Part shown: piece after piece, positions 35,554 through 44,800 of the stretch
How positions within the stretch are numbered: position 1 is the stretch's first letter
Layout: every line of letters begins with the position of its first letter
Origin: Streptomyces formicae
Lineage (GTDB): Bacteria; Actinomycetota; Actinomycetes; Streptomycetales; Streptomycetaceae
Length of the DNA stretch: 64,000 nt
Assembly (NCBI RefSeq): GCF_022647665.1
Contig: NZ_CP071872.1
Span: 6,510,001 to 6,574,000 of the forward strand
Reading direction: 5' to 3'
Notes under the pieces: model-generated
The model's input: only the letters and a program-made list of their open reading frames with translations
What the model was told of the DNA's origin: nothing
The model's database searches: none
Position numbers and translations under genes: made by a program

Positions 35554-35820
35554 ATGCTCGACGGAATCCGCCGAGGGCTGCCGCAGCTGCCCTCCGGGCA
35601 AATTCACGGTACCAGTTTCAATTTTGCGACTGTAGAGCCCCACAGCCTCATCACCGGCCACGCCATGGTGCGTCTGAGCGCCATCCTGGCGTCCGCGACG
35701 ACCGCCTGGGTCGTGGCCACAGACGCCGTCATCGACTCCGCGCAGTCCGCTCTCATCGCCACGATGATCGGCTTCTCGTGGAACGCAGGGTTCCAGTTCA
35801 GCTGGTTCCGGCGCAGGTAG
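35554..35820 (+). CDS. Small protein with hydrophobic segment, 88 aa
   Basis: ATG at 35554 follows GAGAAGGAACG. The product starts with a polar stretch and contains a long hydrophobic segment (LSAILASATTAWVVATDAVI then SALIATMIGFSWNAGFQF) ending in FSWFRRR, so one or two membrane helices are possible. A clear terminator follows the stop by 9 bp and a hairpin precedes it, so this is a self-contained transcription unit. The family is not recognised; a holin-like or small membrane stress protein are options. Confidence 0.55.
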   Translation: MLDGIRRGLPQLPSGQIHGTSFNFATVEPHSLITGHAMVRLSAILASATTAWVVATDAVIDSAQSALIATMIGFSWNAGFQFSWFRRR

Positions 35821-35829
35821 CCGCTCCTG

Positions 35830-35866
35830 CCGGCCCCGCTCCTGTCAGATGGGCGGGGCCGGTTTT
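35830..35866 (+). terminator. Rho-independent terminator
   Basis: CCGGCCCCGC and GCGGGGCCGG form a 10-bp perfect stem with a 13-base loop, followed directly by TTTT. Confidence 0.85.
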
Positions 35867-35909
35867 GACCTCGGACCCGGCCAGCAACGGAACATTCGAG
35901 GAGCAAGCT

Positions 35910-36266
35910 GTGCGGGAATCCCGGACGGAAGCCGCCGCGGCAGCGGCGGATGCCACGTACCCCCGATCGGACGCAGTCGTACTGACAAACCCCGTTCACC
36001 CTCTCCGCGAGGGATCGTGCGGGCGGACCGATGGTGCCGCGCTGGGCTTTGCAGCATCCGTCCAACTCAACCGGCCGTGGTACGCACGCTACGCGCAAGC
36101 TCGCCTGCCGGATCGGCGGGCAGCGGCAGTAAGGGCCGTCGAGTCCACCATCGATGTCGCCGCGCGGCAGTGGCAGTGGGTGCTGCTTCAGCCATGTCCG
36201 GCGGCTGAGGTCTGGGCCTTCCTTCGGACCCAAGTGTCGAACACGGCTAGTGCCGTGACCGGATAG
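35910..36266 (+). CDS. Unknown small protein, 118 aa
   Basis: GTG at 35910 has GAGGAG about 6 bases upstream and lies just after the terminator of the previous unit. The product (MRESRTEAAAAAADATYP start; RAAAVRAVESTIDVAARQW near 75; PAAEVWAFLRTQVS near the end) has a helical C-terminal half without recognised motifs. The AEVWAFLRT ending recalls small sigma-like Streptomyces proteins, but this is weak. No signal peptide or membrane helix. Confidence 0.45.
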   Translation: MRESRTEAAAAAADATYPRSDAVVLTNPVHPLREGSCGRTDGAALGFAASVQLNRPWYARYAQARLPDRRAAAVRAVESTIDVAARQWQWVLLQPCPAAEVWAFLRTQVSNTASAVTG

Positions 36267-36381
36267 GTCGACCGTGTTGTGATCCCCCTGACATGGCACG
36301 AGAGCAGACTTGCCTGACCACGATGCGAGTCGCGTCGCTCCGGGCGCTGCCCGTGTCAGTGGCACCCACTACATTCCCGGA

Positions 36382-37029
36382 ATGGTCGAACTGGACTCCC
36401 TCCCCGCCACCCGCGACGCCTACGACGCCGTCGCAACGCGCTACGCACAGCACTTCGCCGACACTCTGCGCGACCGGCCGCTGGAGCGTGCGTTGCTCGC
36501 CGCGTTCGCCGAGTCGGTGCGCGCTGGTGGTGAAGGCGAAGTCGCGGATCTGGGCTGCGGACCCGGGCATATCACCGCTCATCTACGGCGGTTGGGACTG
36601 CGTGCCTTCGGTGTCGACGCGTCGCCCGCGATGATCGGGCTGGCCCAGGAGGCCAACCCGGAGCTGCGGTTCGAGGTGGGCTCGATGGCGGCGCTCGGCA
36701 TCGCGGACGGCGCGCTGGGCGGGGTGCTTTCGCGATCCTCGATCATCCATATCCCACCGCAGGACCTCCCGACGGTGGTCGCGGAGTTCGCCCGGGTCCT
36801 GGCCCCTGGCGGTCACCTGCTGATCAGCTGCTTCGCCACCGACGACGCCGCGATCCCCACGCAGTCCTTCGACCACTCGGTGATGACGGCCTATCGCTGG
36901 TCGCCCGACCGCCTGGCGGGGCTGCTGCGTGATGTCGGCGTGAGCGAGATCGCCCGGGTGCTGTGCGAGCCGAAGCCCACCGACAATCGGCAATTCCAGG
37001 AGCTGCAATTGCTGGCGGCCAAGAACTAG
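36382..37029 (+). CDS. Class I SAM-dependent methyltransferase, 215 aa
   Basis: ATG at 36382 starts the conserved fold; an upstream extension is unlikely to be translated, although no strong ribosome site is visible. The Rossmann core shows motif I VADLGCGPGHITAHL near residues 52-66, motif II FGVDASPAMIGLAQ, LSRSSIIHIPPQDLP as the motif III/IV region and ARVLAPGGHLLISCF near 139. This is a methyltransferase_11/25 type enzyme; substrate unknown. It ends 63 bp before an intact IS630 transposase. Confidence 0.88.
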   Translation: MVELDSLPATRDAYDAVATRYAQHFADTLRDRPLERALLAAFAESVRAGGEGEVADLGCGPGHITAHLRRLGLRAFGVDASPAMIGLAQEANPELRFEVGSMAALGIADGALGGVLSRSSIIHIPPQDLPTVVAEFARVLAPGGHLLISCFATDDAAIPTQSFDHSVMTAYRWSPDRLAGLLRDVGVSEIARVLCEPKPTDNRQFQELQLLAAKN

Positions 37030-37092
37030 TTACCCGACCAGTGGGACGCCAACTGGATGTGCGGTTGTATCCCTCCGACTGCTGGGGGTGTG

Positions 37093-38235
37093 GTGGCTCA
37101 GCCTGTCCGTGTGCGCAGCTTGACCGACCAGGAGGGGCAAAAGCTGCAGCAGATCGTGCGCCGGGGCAGCACCAGTTCGGTGCGCTACCGGCGCGCGATG
37201 ATGCTGCTGGCCTCGGCCGGGGGGAACCGCGTGCCGGTGATCGCGCAACTGGTGCAGGCCGACGAGGACACCGTCCGTGACGTGATCCACCGGTTCAATG
37301 AGATCGGCCTGGCCTGTGTGGACCCTCGGTGGGCGGGAGGCCGTCCCCGCCTGCTCAGCGATGACGACGAGGACTTCGTCGTCCAGACGGCCACCACCCG
37401 GCCGACCAAGCTCGGCCAGCCCTTCACCCGCTGGTCGATCCGCAAACTCGCCGCCTACCTGCGCAAAGCCCACGGACGCGTCATCCGCATCAGCCGCGAG
37501 GCATTACGCTGCCTGCTCGCCCGCCGCGGCGTGACCTTCCAGCGCACCAAGACGTGGAAGGAGTCCCCGGACCCCGACCGCGACGCGAAGCTGGACCGCA
37601 TCGAGGAGGTCCTGGACCGCTTCGTGGACCGGGTCTTCGCCTTCGACGAGTTCGGACCGCTTGGGATCCGGCCCACCATGGGCTCGGGCTGGGCTGCCTC
37701 CGGCCACCCTGAGCGGCATCCGGCCACCTACCACCGCACCCACGGGATCCGGTACTTCCACGGCTGCTTCTCAGTCGGCGATGACACCCTCTGGGGCGTC
37801 AACCGCCGCAAGAAGGGTGCCGCCAACACCCTGGCCGCGCTGAAGTCGATCCGCGTCGCCCGACCCGACGGCGCCCCGATCTACGTCATCCTCGACAACC
37901 TGTCCGCGCACAAGGGCGAGAAGATCCGCTGCTGGGCTAGGAAGCACCGGGTCGAACTGTGCTTCACCCCGACCTACGCGTCCTGGGCCAACCCGATCGA
38001 GGCCCACTTCGGGCCGCTGCGGCAATTCACCGTCGCCAACTCCAACCACCGCAACCACACTGCTCAGACCCGGGCCCTGCACGCCTACCTTCGCTGGCGA
38101 AACGCCAACGCCCGCCACCACGACGTCCTGGCCGCCGAGCGCAGGGAACGTGCCCGCATCCGCAGTGAAAAGGGCATCCGCTGGGGCGGACGCCCCCTCG
38201 CCGCCGCTTCCCAATCTGGAAGTCAAGTGGCATGA
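37093..38235 (+). CDS. IS630-family transposase, apparently intact
   Basis: GTG at 37093 (or 37090) starts a 380-residue DDE transposase. The N-terminal helix-turn-helix region (RRAMMLLASAGGNRVPVIAQLVQADEDTVRDVI-type) precedes a linker and the catalytic domain with all three acids: FAFDEFGPLGI, YVILDNLSAHKG and WANPIEAHFGPL. Both the reading frame and the residues are intact, unlike the IS630 remnant at 20753. I could not define its terminal repeats or TA target duplication with confidence. Its 3' end overlaps the IS110 remnant on the other strand by 13 bp. Confidence 0.9.
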   Translation: MAQPVRVRSLTDQEGQKLQQIVRRGSTSSVRYRRAMMLLASAGGNRVPVIAQLVQADEDTVRDVIHRFNEIGLACVDPRWAGGRPRLLSDDDEDFVVQTATTRPTKLGQPFTRWSIRKLAAYLRKAHGRVIRISREALRCLLARRGVTFQRTKTWKESPDPDRDAKLDRIEEVLDRFVDRVFAFDEFGPLGIRPTMGSGWAASGHPERHPATYHRTHGIRYFHGCFSVGDDTLWGVNRRKKGAANTLAALKSIRVARPDGAPIYVILDNLSAHKGEKIRCWARKHRVELCFTPTYASWANPIEAHFGPLRQFTVANSNHRNHTAQTRALHAYLRWRNANARHHDVLAAERRERARIRSEKGIRWGGRPLAAASQSGSQVA

Positions 38236-39185
38236 GTGACTGGTGGTGTGACGGTGTAGCACCGCCGGTCACGGATGAGGGCCCAGATCACGTTGACGCG
38301 TCGGCGGGCGAGAGCCAGGACGGCTTGGACGTGGCGTTTTCCCTCGGCTCGTTTCCTGTCGTAGAACCGGCGGGAGTTGGGGTCGCTCTGCGTGCTGATC
38401 ATCGCAGAGGTGTAGAAGACACGTTGCAGCCGCCGGTGGTACTTCACCGGCCGGTGATCGTTGCCGCTGACCTGGCCGGAGTCCCGTGGTGCGGGTGCCA
38501 CACCGGCGAAGGAGGCGAGCTGGTCTGGGGTGGGGAAGGCGTCCAGGCTGCCGCCGATGGCGGCGAGGAGTTCGGCGCCGAGGGTCGTGCCGATGCCGGG
38601 CACAGAGGTGATCACTTCGGCGAGTTCGTGTTCGCGAAACCGGCCCTCGATGAGCTTGTCGGTCTCGGCGATCTTCTCGTTGAGGGCCATCACCTCCTTC
38701 GCGAGGGTGTGGACCATCTTCGCGGTGGGCTTCTCGCCGATGACGGCGGTGTGCTGGCGCTCGGCAGCCGTGACCGCCTTCTCGGCGAGGGCCTCGGCCC
38801 GCCAGACCTTACGGTTGCGCAGCCAGGTTGTCAGGCGCCGCTTGCCCGCCCGGCGGATCGCCGCGGGAGTCTGGTAGCCCGTCAGCAGGACCAGCGGCCC
38901 GGCGGTTCCGAGGTCGAGGACCCGCTCCAGGGCGGGGAACATGCTGTTCAGCAGGGACTTCAGCCGGTTGGTGACGCGGGTGCGGTCGGTGACCAGGTCG
39001 GTGCGGTACTCGGTCAGCAGACGCAGCTCGATGGCGGCCTCGTCACCGGGGCGGATGGGCTGGAGGTCCCGGCGCATTCTCGCCTGGTCGGCGATCACCC
39101 GCGCGTCGCGGGCATCGGTCTTGCCTGTGCCACGGTAGGCGTCGGTGGCTCGGTTCACCGCGACGCCCGGGAGGGTCTGGTGCAC
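38223..39185 (-). pseudogene. IS110-family transposase, 5'-truncated
   Basis: The frame encodes the C-terminal three quarters of an IS110 transposase: DAYRGTGKTDARDARVIADQARMRRDLQ-type segment, LRLLTEYRTDLVTDRTRVTNRLKSLL, the transposase_20 helix-hairpin-helix region VITSVPGIGTTLGAELLAAIG, then QLASFAGVAPAPRDSG and RFYDRKRAEGKRH. The first 70-80 residues with the leading catalytic Asp are absent. The break coincides with the terminal repeat of a small IS3 element at 39173, so that element or recombination through it removed the 5' end. The apparent GTG start at 39185 lies inside that repeat. Confidence 0.85.
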
Positions 39186-39582
39186 GATCGGGTGACATCT
39201 GAACTGGCTTGCCCTGTGGGGCGGGTGGGAAGGGTGTCGCTGTGCCCAAGCCTTATCCGGAAGAGTTCCGCGAGGACGTCGTCCGGGCGCTCGATCGGTA
39301 CCGGATCGTCGGCTCGATAGGGAGGGTCGGGGCGGCAGGCGACAACGCGGCCATGGAGTCCTTCTTCAGCCTGCTGCAGAAGAACGTCCTCGACCGCCGA
39401 TCGTGGGCCACTCGCGAGGAACTGCGGATCGCGATCGTGACCTGGATCGAGAGGACCTATCACCGACGCCGCAGACAAGCCTCGCTGGGCCGGCTGACCC
39501 CCGTCGAATTCGAGACCGTCATGACCACACCGGCCCTCCAGGCTGCGTGACCGAACCTGTCACCCAAACCTGCACCAGACCC
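39173..39582 (+). mobile_element. 410-bp internally deleted IS3-family element with both ends
   Basis: Inverted repeats of 25 bases bound the element: 39173-39197 begins GGGTCTGGTGCA and ends GGGTGACA; 39558-39582 is the complement with the same two conserved blocks and a 5-base variable middle. Between them is one short frame that joins the start of orfA to the end of orfB. It is not autonomous but could be moved by a related transposase. The two flanks belong to different genes (IS110 on the left, RHS on the right), so no target duplication is expected or seen. Confidence 0.82.
39242..39550 (+). pseudogene. IS3 orfA-orfB deletion fusion, 102 aa
   Basis: GTG at 39242 has GGAAGGG nearby. The first 15 residues (PKPYPEEFREDVVR) are the start of IS3 OrfA. 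They run directly into the C-terminus of OrfB: GDNAAMESFFSLLQKNVLD with the final catalytic Glu, WATREELRIAIVTWIERTYH, and RRRQASLGRLTPVEFE. About 80 codons of orfA and 200 of orfB are missing. The frame is intact, so a small fusion protein may be made, perhaps interfering with full-length transposases. Confidence 0.8.
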
Positions 39583-39870
39583 CAGCTCGGTGGTGCGGCC
39601 CCTGGCATCGGTGACCGTGGTGGTGGCTGTGCCGCCCTTCGGCGGGATGACCGTCGCGCGGTCACCGCCGTACTGCATGGTGGTGCGCCACTGCTCGTCG
39701 CCGAACTTCAGCGACTTTGCCGCAGTGACGCGGCCGAGGCCGTCGTACTCGTTCTCCGTCGCCGCTGGGACCTCGTTGACCGCCTTCGCGGTGAATAGCG
39801 TTGCGGACGGGGCGGCTTCTGCGTAGTAGGCGCCGTATGCCTTCCAGGCCCAGCCGCGGGTGCGGCAGAC
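39583..39870 (-). pseudogene. RHS-repeat protein fragment
   Basis: The minus strand reads AAPSATLFTAKAVNEVPAA, ENEYDGLGRVTAAKSLKFGDE, WRTTMQYGGDRATVIPP and TVTDARGRTTEL, which is typical of YD-repeat (RHS) proteins of Streptomyces. It ends exactly at the right border of the small IS3 element. It is not a copy of the large RHS gene at 41873-48943, so another RHS gene once lay here. Confidence 0.75.
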
Positions 39871-40115
39871 CACCTCAACCCCAGGGCACCCCCAACGGGA
39901 CGTCATCAATTCCGATGCCCGCACAGTTCCTGGCTTCGGCCCCGGCACCTCCTGCACCGAAGGCAGTCACGCGGACATGGGATACAGCGAATGTCGGAAT
40001 AGTGCAGGGGAGGACTTCCGCCGTGCGGTAGGTGTAGATGCCGCGGCCGGTGGGGCAATCGGCTGCTTGGGCAACTACCGGTGAGACATGAGGCGGTCGG
40101 ACTAGGATCGCCCTC

Positions 40116-40283
40116 ATGACTGAGGAGACCATCACCGCGCTGCGCAACTACGACTACTTGGTGCGCAATTACGGCTTGGATGACGTTGAACTCGCTTGGG
40201 ATTCGGGCACTCTGGTCCGTGGTGAAGGAGGCTATGAAATGGACCTTCTGACTGGGCGGGGCTTCACTCCGGCCACGCGCTGA
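40116..40283 (+). CDS. Small acidic protein, 55 aa
   Basis: ATG at 40116 opens a 55-codon frame with protein-like, acidic composition (MTEETITALRNYDYLVRNYG; DVELAWDSGTLVRG). No strong ribosome site is visible. It lies between RHS debris and the peroxidase gene and could be a fragment of an immunity-type protein, but nothing proves that. Confidence 0.35.
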   Translation: MTEETITALRNYDYLVRNYGLDDVELAWDSGTLVRGEGGYEMDLLTGRGFTPATR

Positions 40284-40427
40284 CCGCAGCACGCCCACTT
40301 ATACCCACCAGTCGCCCCGGCTCGCATCCCGTCCGCCTTCGACCCACACCGTGGGGCGGTCGTGGTTCAGGGCGTCCCCCGCGAAGAGGGCCACTGCGGA
40401 AGAGGTCACCCGGTCACCGAAGCATGG

Positions 40428-41486
40428 TTACTGGCGGAACGCTTTGTCGATCCAGGCGCCGCCGAGCGGCGGCACAAAGAAGTATCCGCCGCCGGTGGTG
40501 AGCATGTACTTGGCCATGGCCTCGCCCTCGAGCCGCTTCTGCACGGACTCGAACCCCTTGGCAAGGTCGCGCTGAAAGCAGGAGAAAATCAGACCATTGT
40601 CGCCGTTGCCGCGGTCGTAGCTGTAGCTGCGACGCACGAGCGGTGGCGGATTGCGTCGGTCGGGGGCGGCGAGTCGTACGTGTGAGTCGAGCGGGGTCAG
40701 CCGGCCTTGCGGGTCGGCCGCAAAGTTCGGATCCTCGTCAGCTGGTGCCCCGTCCAGCCAGCGACCGTCCCGCTGCCGTCCGATGATCCGTACCTGCTCC
40801 TCAACAGTGTCTTTGTCCCACAGCTCGGTCGCGAGCCGCACGATTCGCACTACCTGGTACGTACCGCCTACCGCCCAGGTTGGTTCTCCTTGGTCGGTCC
40901 GGACGGCGGTACGCTCGGTGATCTCCCGCCCCGTCGGAGGGTTTCCGAACCCTTCGGTGAAATGGAATGGGTTGCGCGCGAGGCTCTTGCCCTCGTGGAT
41001 CCGGTTGTCCGGCCGGTGGCCCTGAAGCTGCCAGCGCAGCATCCACTTGGGCACGGCCTCAATGAGCACTCTGGTCGAGGTACGTACGTCTGCGCCTCTG
41101 TGACCTGACAGCTCGACCAGAACGTCACCTCCGGTCTGCAGCGGGTCGAGTACGTCTCCGGCGAATGCAGGCATTGCCCGGAGTTGTCGAGGTCGTGGTC
41201 GGCTGACGGCGAAGAGACTGTGCCCCAGCGCGAGCGTGGCACGGACGGTCGCACGCTCCGCAGCGGCCATCGCAGAGACCAACTCCCGCAGCGCCTGGCC
41301 GATCTGCGGTTCGCCGACCGTCAACAAGTCAAGGGCGGTAACACTCACGTACGGATCGGCTTTGACTCCCAGAAGCGGACCCCGAAGAGACTGGGCAACT
41401 TCATCCACTCGCAGAGCCGCCACACCCGCGCCTCCAGCCGCTGCCAAGGACGCAGTGGCGGCCAGAACTACACGGCGCCTCACCAT
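40428..41486 (-). CDS. DyP-type heme peroxidase with Tat signal (352 aa)
   Basis: ATG at 41486 starts a Tat-type leader (MVRRRVVLAATASLAAAGG), so export to the outside with heme bound is expected. The two ferredoxin-like halves include QTGGDVLVELSGHRG near 117-131, GLIFSCFQRDLAKGFESV near 298-315 and the C-terminal TTGGGYFFVPPLGG. The proximal heme ligand is His269 in LDSHVRLAAP. At 174-183 the usual G-x-x-D-G motif reads HFTEGFGNP, so the distal catalytic Asp is Glu178 and the first Gly is His. Activity may differ from classical DyPs. Residues up to about 115 differ strongly from the broken copy at 23877-24851; the rest is almost identical. Confidence 0.9.
   Translation of the reverse strand: MVRRRVVLAATASLAAAGGAGVAALRVDEVAQSLRGPLLGVKADPYVSVTALDLLTVGEPQIGQALRELVSAMAAAERATVRATLALGHSLFAVSRPRPRQLRAMPAFAGDVLDPLQTGGDVLVELSGHRGADVRTSTRVLIEAVPKWMLRWQLQGHRPDNRIHEGKSLARNPFHFTEGFGNPPTGREITERTAVRTDQGEPTWAVGGTYQVVRIVRLATELWDKDTVEEQVRIIGRQRDGRWLDGAPADEDPNFAADPQGRLTPLDSHVRLAAPDRRNPPPLVRRSYSYDRGNGDNGLIFSCFQRDLAKGFESVQKRLEGEAMAKYMLTTGGGYFFVPPLGGAWIDKAFRQ
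40514..41138. repeat. 625-bp direct repeat, copy B
   Basis: This is the partner of 23877-24501 in the same orientation, lying inside the intact DyP gene. Confidence 0.93.
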
Positions 41487-41554
41487 GGCTTTGCGATCAC
41501 CACTTTCCTGACGGCGACACCTATACCCTCAGCGGATTCCGCATCGTGCACACT

Positions 41555-41851
41555 TCAGGCCCGCGGCTCGGGTGGGGCCCCAAACCTTTCGGTGAGTACG
41601 CTGGGCCACGCGTCCGTCTCCAGACCGGCACTCATGAGTACGTTTCTCCAGTCCCTCTTTGCCGCATCGATGATTACGTCGATATCGACCCCTCTCTTAA
41701 AGAGAGTAATTATTGCACCCATCATGCGATCCGGATCTTGACCCCCGAATGTCGACTTATCCAAGCCTGAAATCCTCGACACTAGAATTGAGTGATGATA
41801 TTCATCGAATTCTCGCGCAAGTACACCGGAGGCCCAATCCGACAGGATCAT
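41555..41851 (-). CDS. Putative immunity protein for the RHS toxin, 98 aa
   Basis: The gene starts 21 bp after the stop of the 2356-residue RHS toxin on the same strand, with AAGGG about 7 bases before its ATG at 41851. It encodes a small soluble protein with mixed charge (ILSDWASGVLAREFDEYHHS; GQDPDRMMGAIITLFKRGVDI; IIDAAKRDWRNVLMSAGLE). No family is recognised. Position immediately downstream of a polymorphic toxin, coupled spacing and small size are the standard hallmarks of a cognate immunity gene, which should bind the toxin domain in the cytoplasm and protect kin cells. Confidence 0.7.
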   Translation of the reverse strand: MILSDWASGVLAREFDEYHHSILVSRISGLDKSTFGGQDPDRMMGAIITLFKRGVDIDVIIDAAKRDWRNVLMSAGLETDAWPSVLTERFGAPPEPRA

Positions 41852-41872
41852 GTTGCACCCTTCATTCCCTCT

Positions 41873-44800
41873 TCACCCGAGGGGTGGCGGGATCATGTAG
41901 TCGTAGACAGAGGTTCCCTCTCGGGAGAACGTGTACCCTGCGTCGAGAAGTTGATTCAGCTCGCGCGCGTAAACCGATTCATCGAACCCGTCCACTCCCG
42001 CCAGGGACTTAGTATTGATGGGCGTACCAAGGTAAACCGTCTGCCGCTTCTCTATGACCCCGCGAATGAACTCGTCATTTCTGTCAATGCTCCAGTTCCT
42101 CATGAAGAGAACTTCATGGTCTGGCCAGTTGATAGCGATAGTGGTGTCTTCGTAGTCGCCCAGGACGACGTACTTATCGTTGTTGGTCGAGGGGAGCGTT
42201 CTGCACCTTGTGTTGTGCACGAGCAGAGGAGTGTTACCCGCCAGCGCATAGTAGGTGTGAAGACGCTCGATGGTGAGGTTGTAGACGGCACGTTGCTCAG
42301 TACGGTGGCTTACAGCGGAAACCTGAACATACGTGCCAGCACTGGTCTGCAGCCACTGGCCCACCTTCAAATCAGCGGCGTCTACCCACTGGCGGAGCTG
42401 GGGTACCCAGAAGGGGTGGCCGTCCGTGGCTGTGAGCTTCTCTGGCTTAGGCCCATCGCTGTCGATGGTGATGTCGACGAGGTGCTTCTCCCCGCCGCCG
42501 ATAATGAGAGCGGTGACTCTCTGGGAACTGGTCTCACCGGTTTTCGGATCGGTGGCGAGGACCTTGTCACCGATCTTGATGCCCTTGATCGGTTTGCGGG
42601 TTCCGTCCGCCATCAAGACAGGTGTGTCAGGGGTGAAGCTGTTGCATCCGCCACGGTTGGCCCATTTCAGTCCGCCCCAGGCTCCGAGCATTCCGAAAGC
42701 GCAGCCCATAGCGGCGGCGCGGCCGACTTGGCCCCAGTTGACCTTGCGGCCGGAGAGGCGCTGGATGCCCCAGTCGAATGCGCCGTCAAAGAGTGCTCCA
42801 CCAACGCAGCCGGCGAGGAGGGGGTTGTTGCCGGAGGGGTCGGTGTAGGTGGTGGGTGAGCTGAGTGCGTACTGGTAGAGGTTGAGGCCACCGGCGTGGC
42901 CGATGGGGTCCTGGGAGATGAAACGGCCGGTTTGAGGGTCGTAGTAGCGGTTGCGGTAGTAGAGCAGACCAGTTCCGTCACTCTCCCGGCCCGTGAAGGT
43001 GTAGGGGTTCGCGGAGGGGGTGCCGGTGGTGGTGGGCTGGCCGTAGGGGTCGTAGGTGTAGCGGGTGGCGATGGTGCCGTCTTGGTTGGCGAGGCCGACG
43101 ACGGTGCCAAGAGCGTCGGTGAGGTAGACCTGGGTCTGGCCGTTCTCGGTGCGGGTGAGGTACTCGTCGAGGCCAGAGGCGGTCACGGTGGCCGCGGTCT
43201 CTCCGGAACTGTTCTGCTCGATGTGAGGGTTGGAGGCGTCGGTGAGGTACTTGTGCGTGGTGCCGGCGAGGGTCTTGCTGGTGCGGGTGCCGAGCGGGTC
43301 GTAGCCGAAGGCGGCTGTCGATCCTCCGGTCTGGGTCAGGCCGGTGAGCTGGCCGCGGGCGTTCCAGGTGTAGGTGCGCTGGCCGTCGTTGGTGAGTTGG
43401 CCTTCGTTGTCGTAGGTAAAGGTGCGGCCGTTGAAGGTGGTGAGGCGGTTGTCCTTGCCGAAGACCGCGCCGGTTTCGGCGGCCGGGATGGCGATGCTGG
43501 CGAGGGTGCCGGTGAGGCCTGTCTGCAGGCCGCGGCCGTCGCGGGTGTAGGTCAGGTCGCCAATCGGAGTGGTGCCGCGGGCGTAGGCGATGGTCTTGAT
43601 GATGCCGGTCTTGTCGTAGCCAGTGGTGCGGGTGATGCCGCCGGGCAGGTTCGCGGTCTTCTCCCGGCCCACCGTGTCGAGGCCGAAGGTGATGCTCTGG
43701 CTGCCGGTGATGATGCTGGTGAGCAGGTCAGATTTGTCGTAGCCGTAGGTCGTGGTGGTGCCGGCCGCCGTCATCTCCTTGCGGCGGTCGGCGGCGTCGT
43801 AGTCGTAGCCGACCGTGCCCGTCGGACCAGTGACAGCCTTGAGCCGGTCGTAGACGTCGTAGATAAAGGACTGCGTCCCAGCCGTGGTGTCGGTGAGGGT
43901 CTTGGGCAGGTCGACCGTGTCGTAGGCGTAGGCGACCGTGGACTCAGCCTGGCCGGCGAGATCGACGCCGTACTTCGTAGTGGTCGCGCGGCCGAGGAGG
44001 TCGTAGTCGGCGGTGGCGACCTGGCCCAAGCGGTTGGTGACCTTCGAGACCTGCCCGGCTGGGTGGTACTCAAAGCCAGCAGTGGATCCCAGCGGGTCGG
44101 TGGCGGTCTTGGGCCGGTCGGCCTGGTCGTACGTCCACGTGGTGGCGTTGTTGCGGGCGTCGGTGAGGGTGGTGAGGTTGCCGTTGTCGTCGTAGCCGAA
44201 ACTGATCGCGTGGCCGAGTGGATCGGTCACACTGCGGGTCTGGTTGAGCTTGTCGTAGGTGACGGTGGTGGCCGCGCCTGCTTCGTCGGTCAGGAGGGTC
44301 GGCCGCCCGGCGGCGTCGAGGAACTGGCCGCTGGTGCGGCCCTCGGCGTCCTTGACCGAGACGAGGCCGCCGTTGCGGTAGGCGTATTCGGTGACCGCGT
44401 CGGCGGCGTCGGTCAGCTTCTGGATCTGGCCGTCGGAGAGGAAGTCCAGCTTGGTGACGCGGTTCTCGGGGTCGGTGACGGTGTCGAGATTGCCGTCGGT
44501 GTCGTAGGTGAGGGTGGTGGGGTTGCCGAGGGGATCGGTGATCCGTGTCGGCTGATCGAAGGAGCCGTCGAAGGCGACCGTTCCCGAGGGACGTGCCTGC
44601 GGGGTTCCCTCGAGCTCGGTCGTGGAGGTGATGTGGCCGTTGGCGTTGTACGTCAGCTTCGTACGGCGGCCATAGGGGTCGACGACCGCGTCGATGCGGT
44701 GATCCGTGCCGCCGCGCTGATAGGTCGTCGCGCGGGCGAGGCTTGTGCCGTAGGCCTCGGTGTCCTTGACGCCGTAGCCGTCCGTGTCGAACTCGACCCG

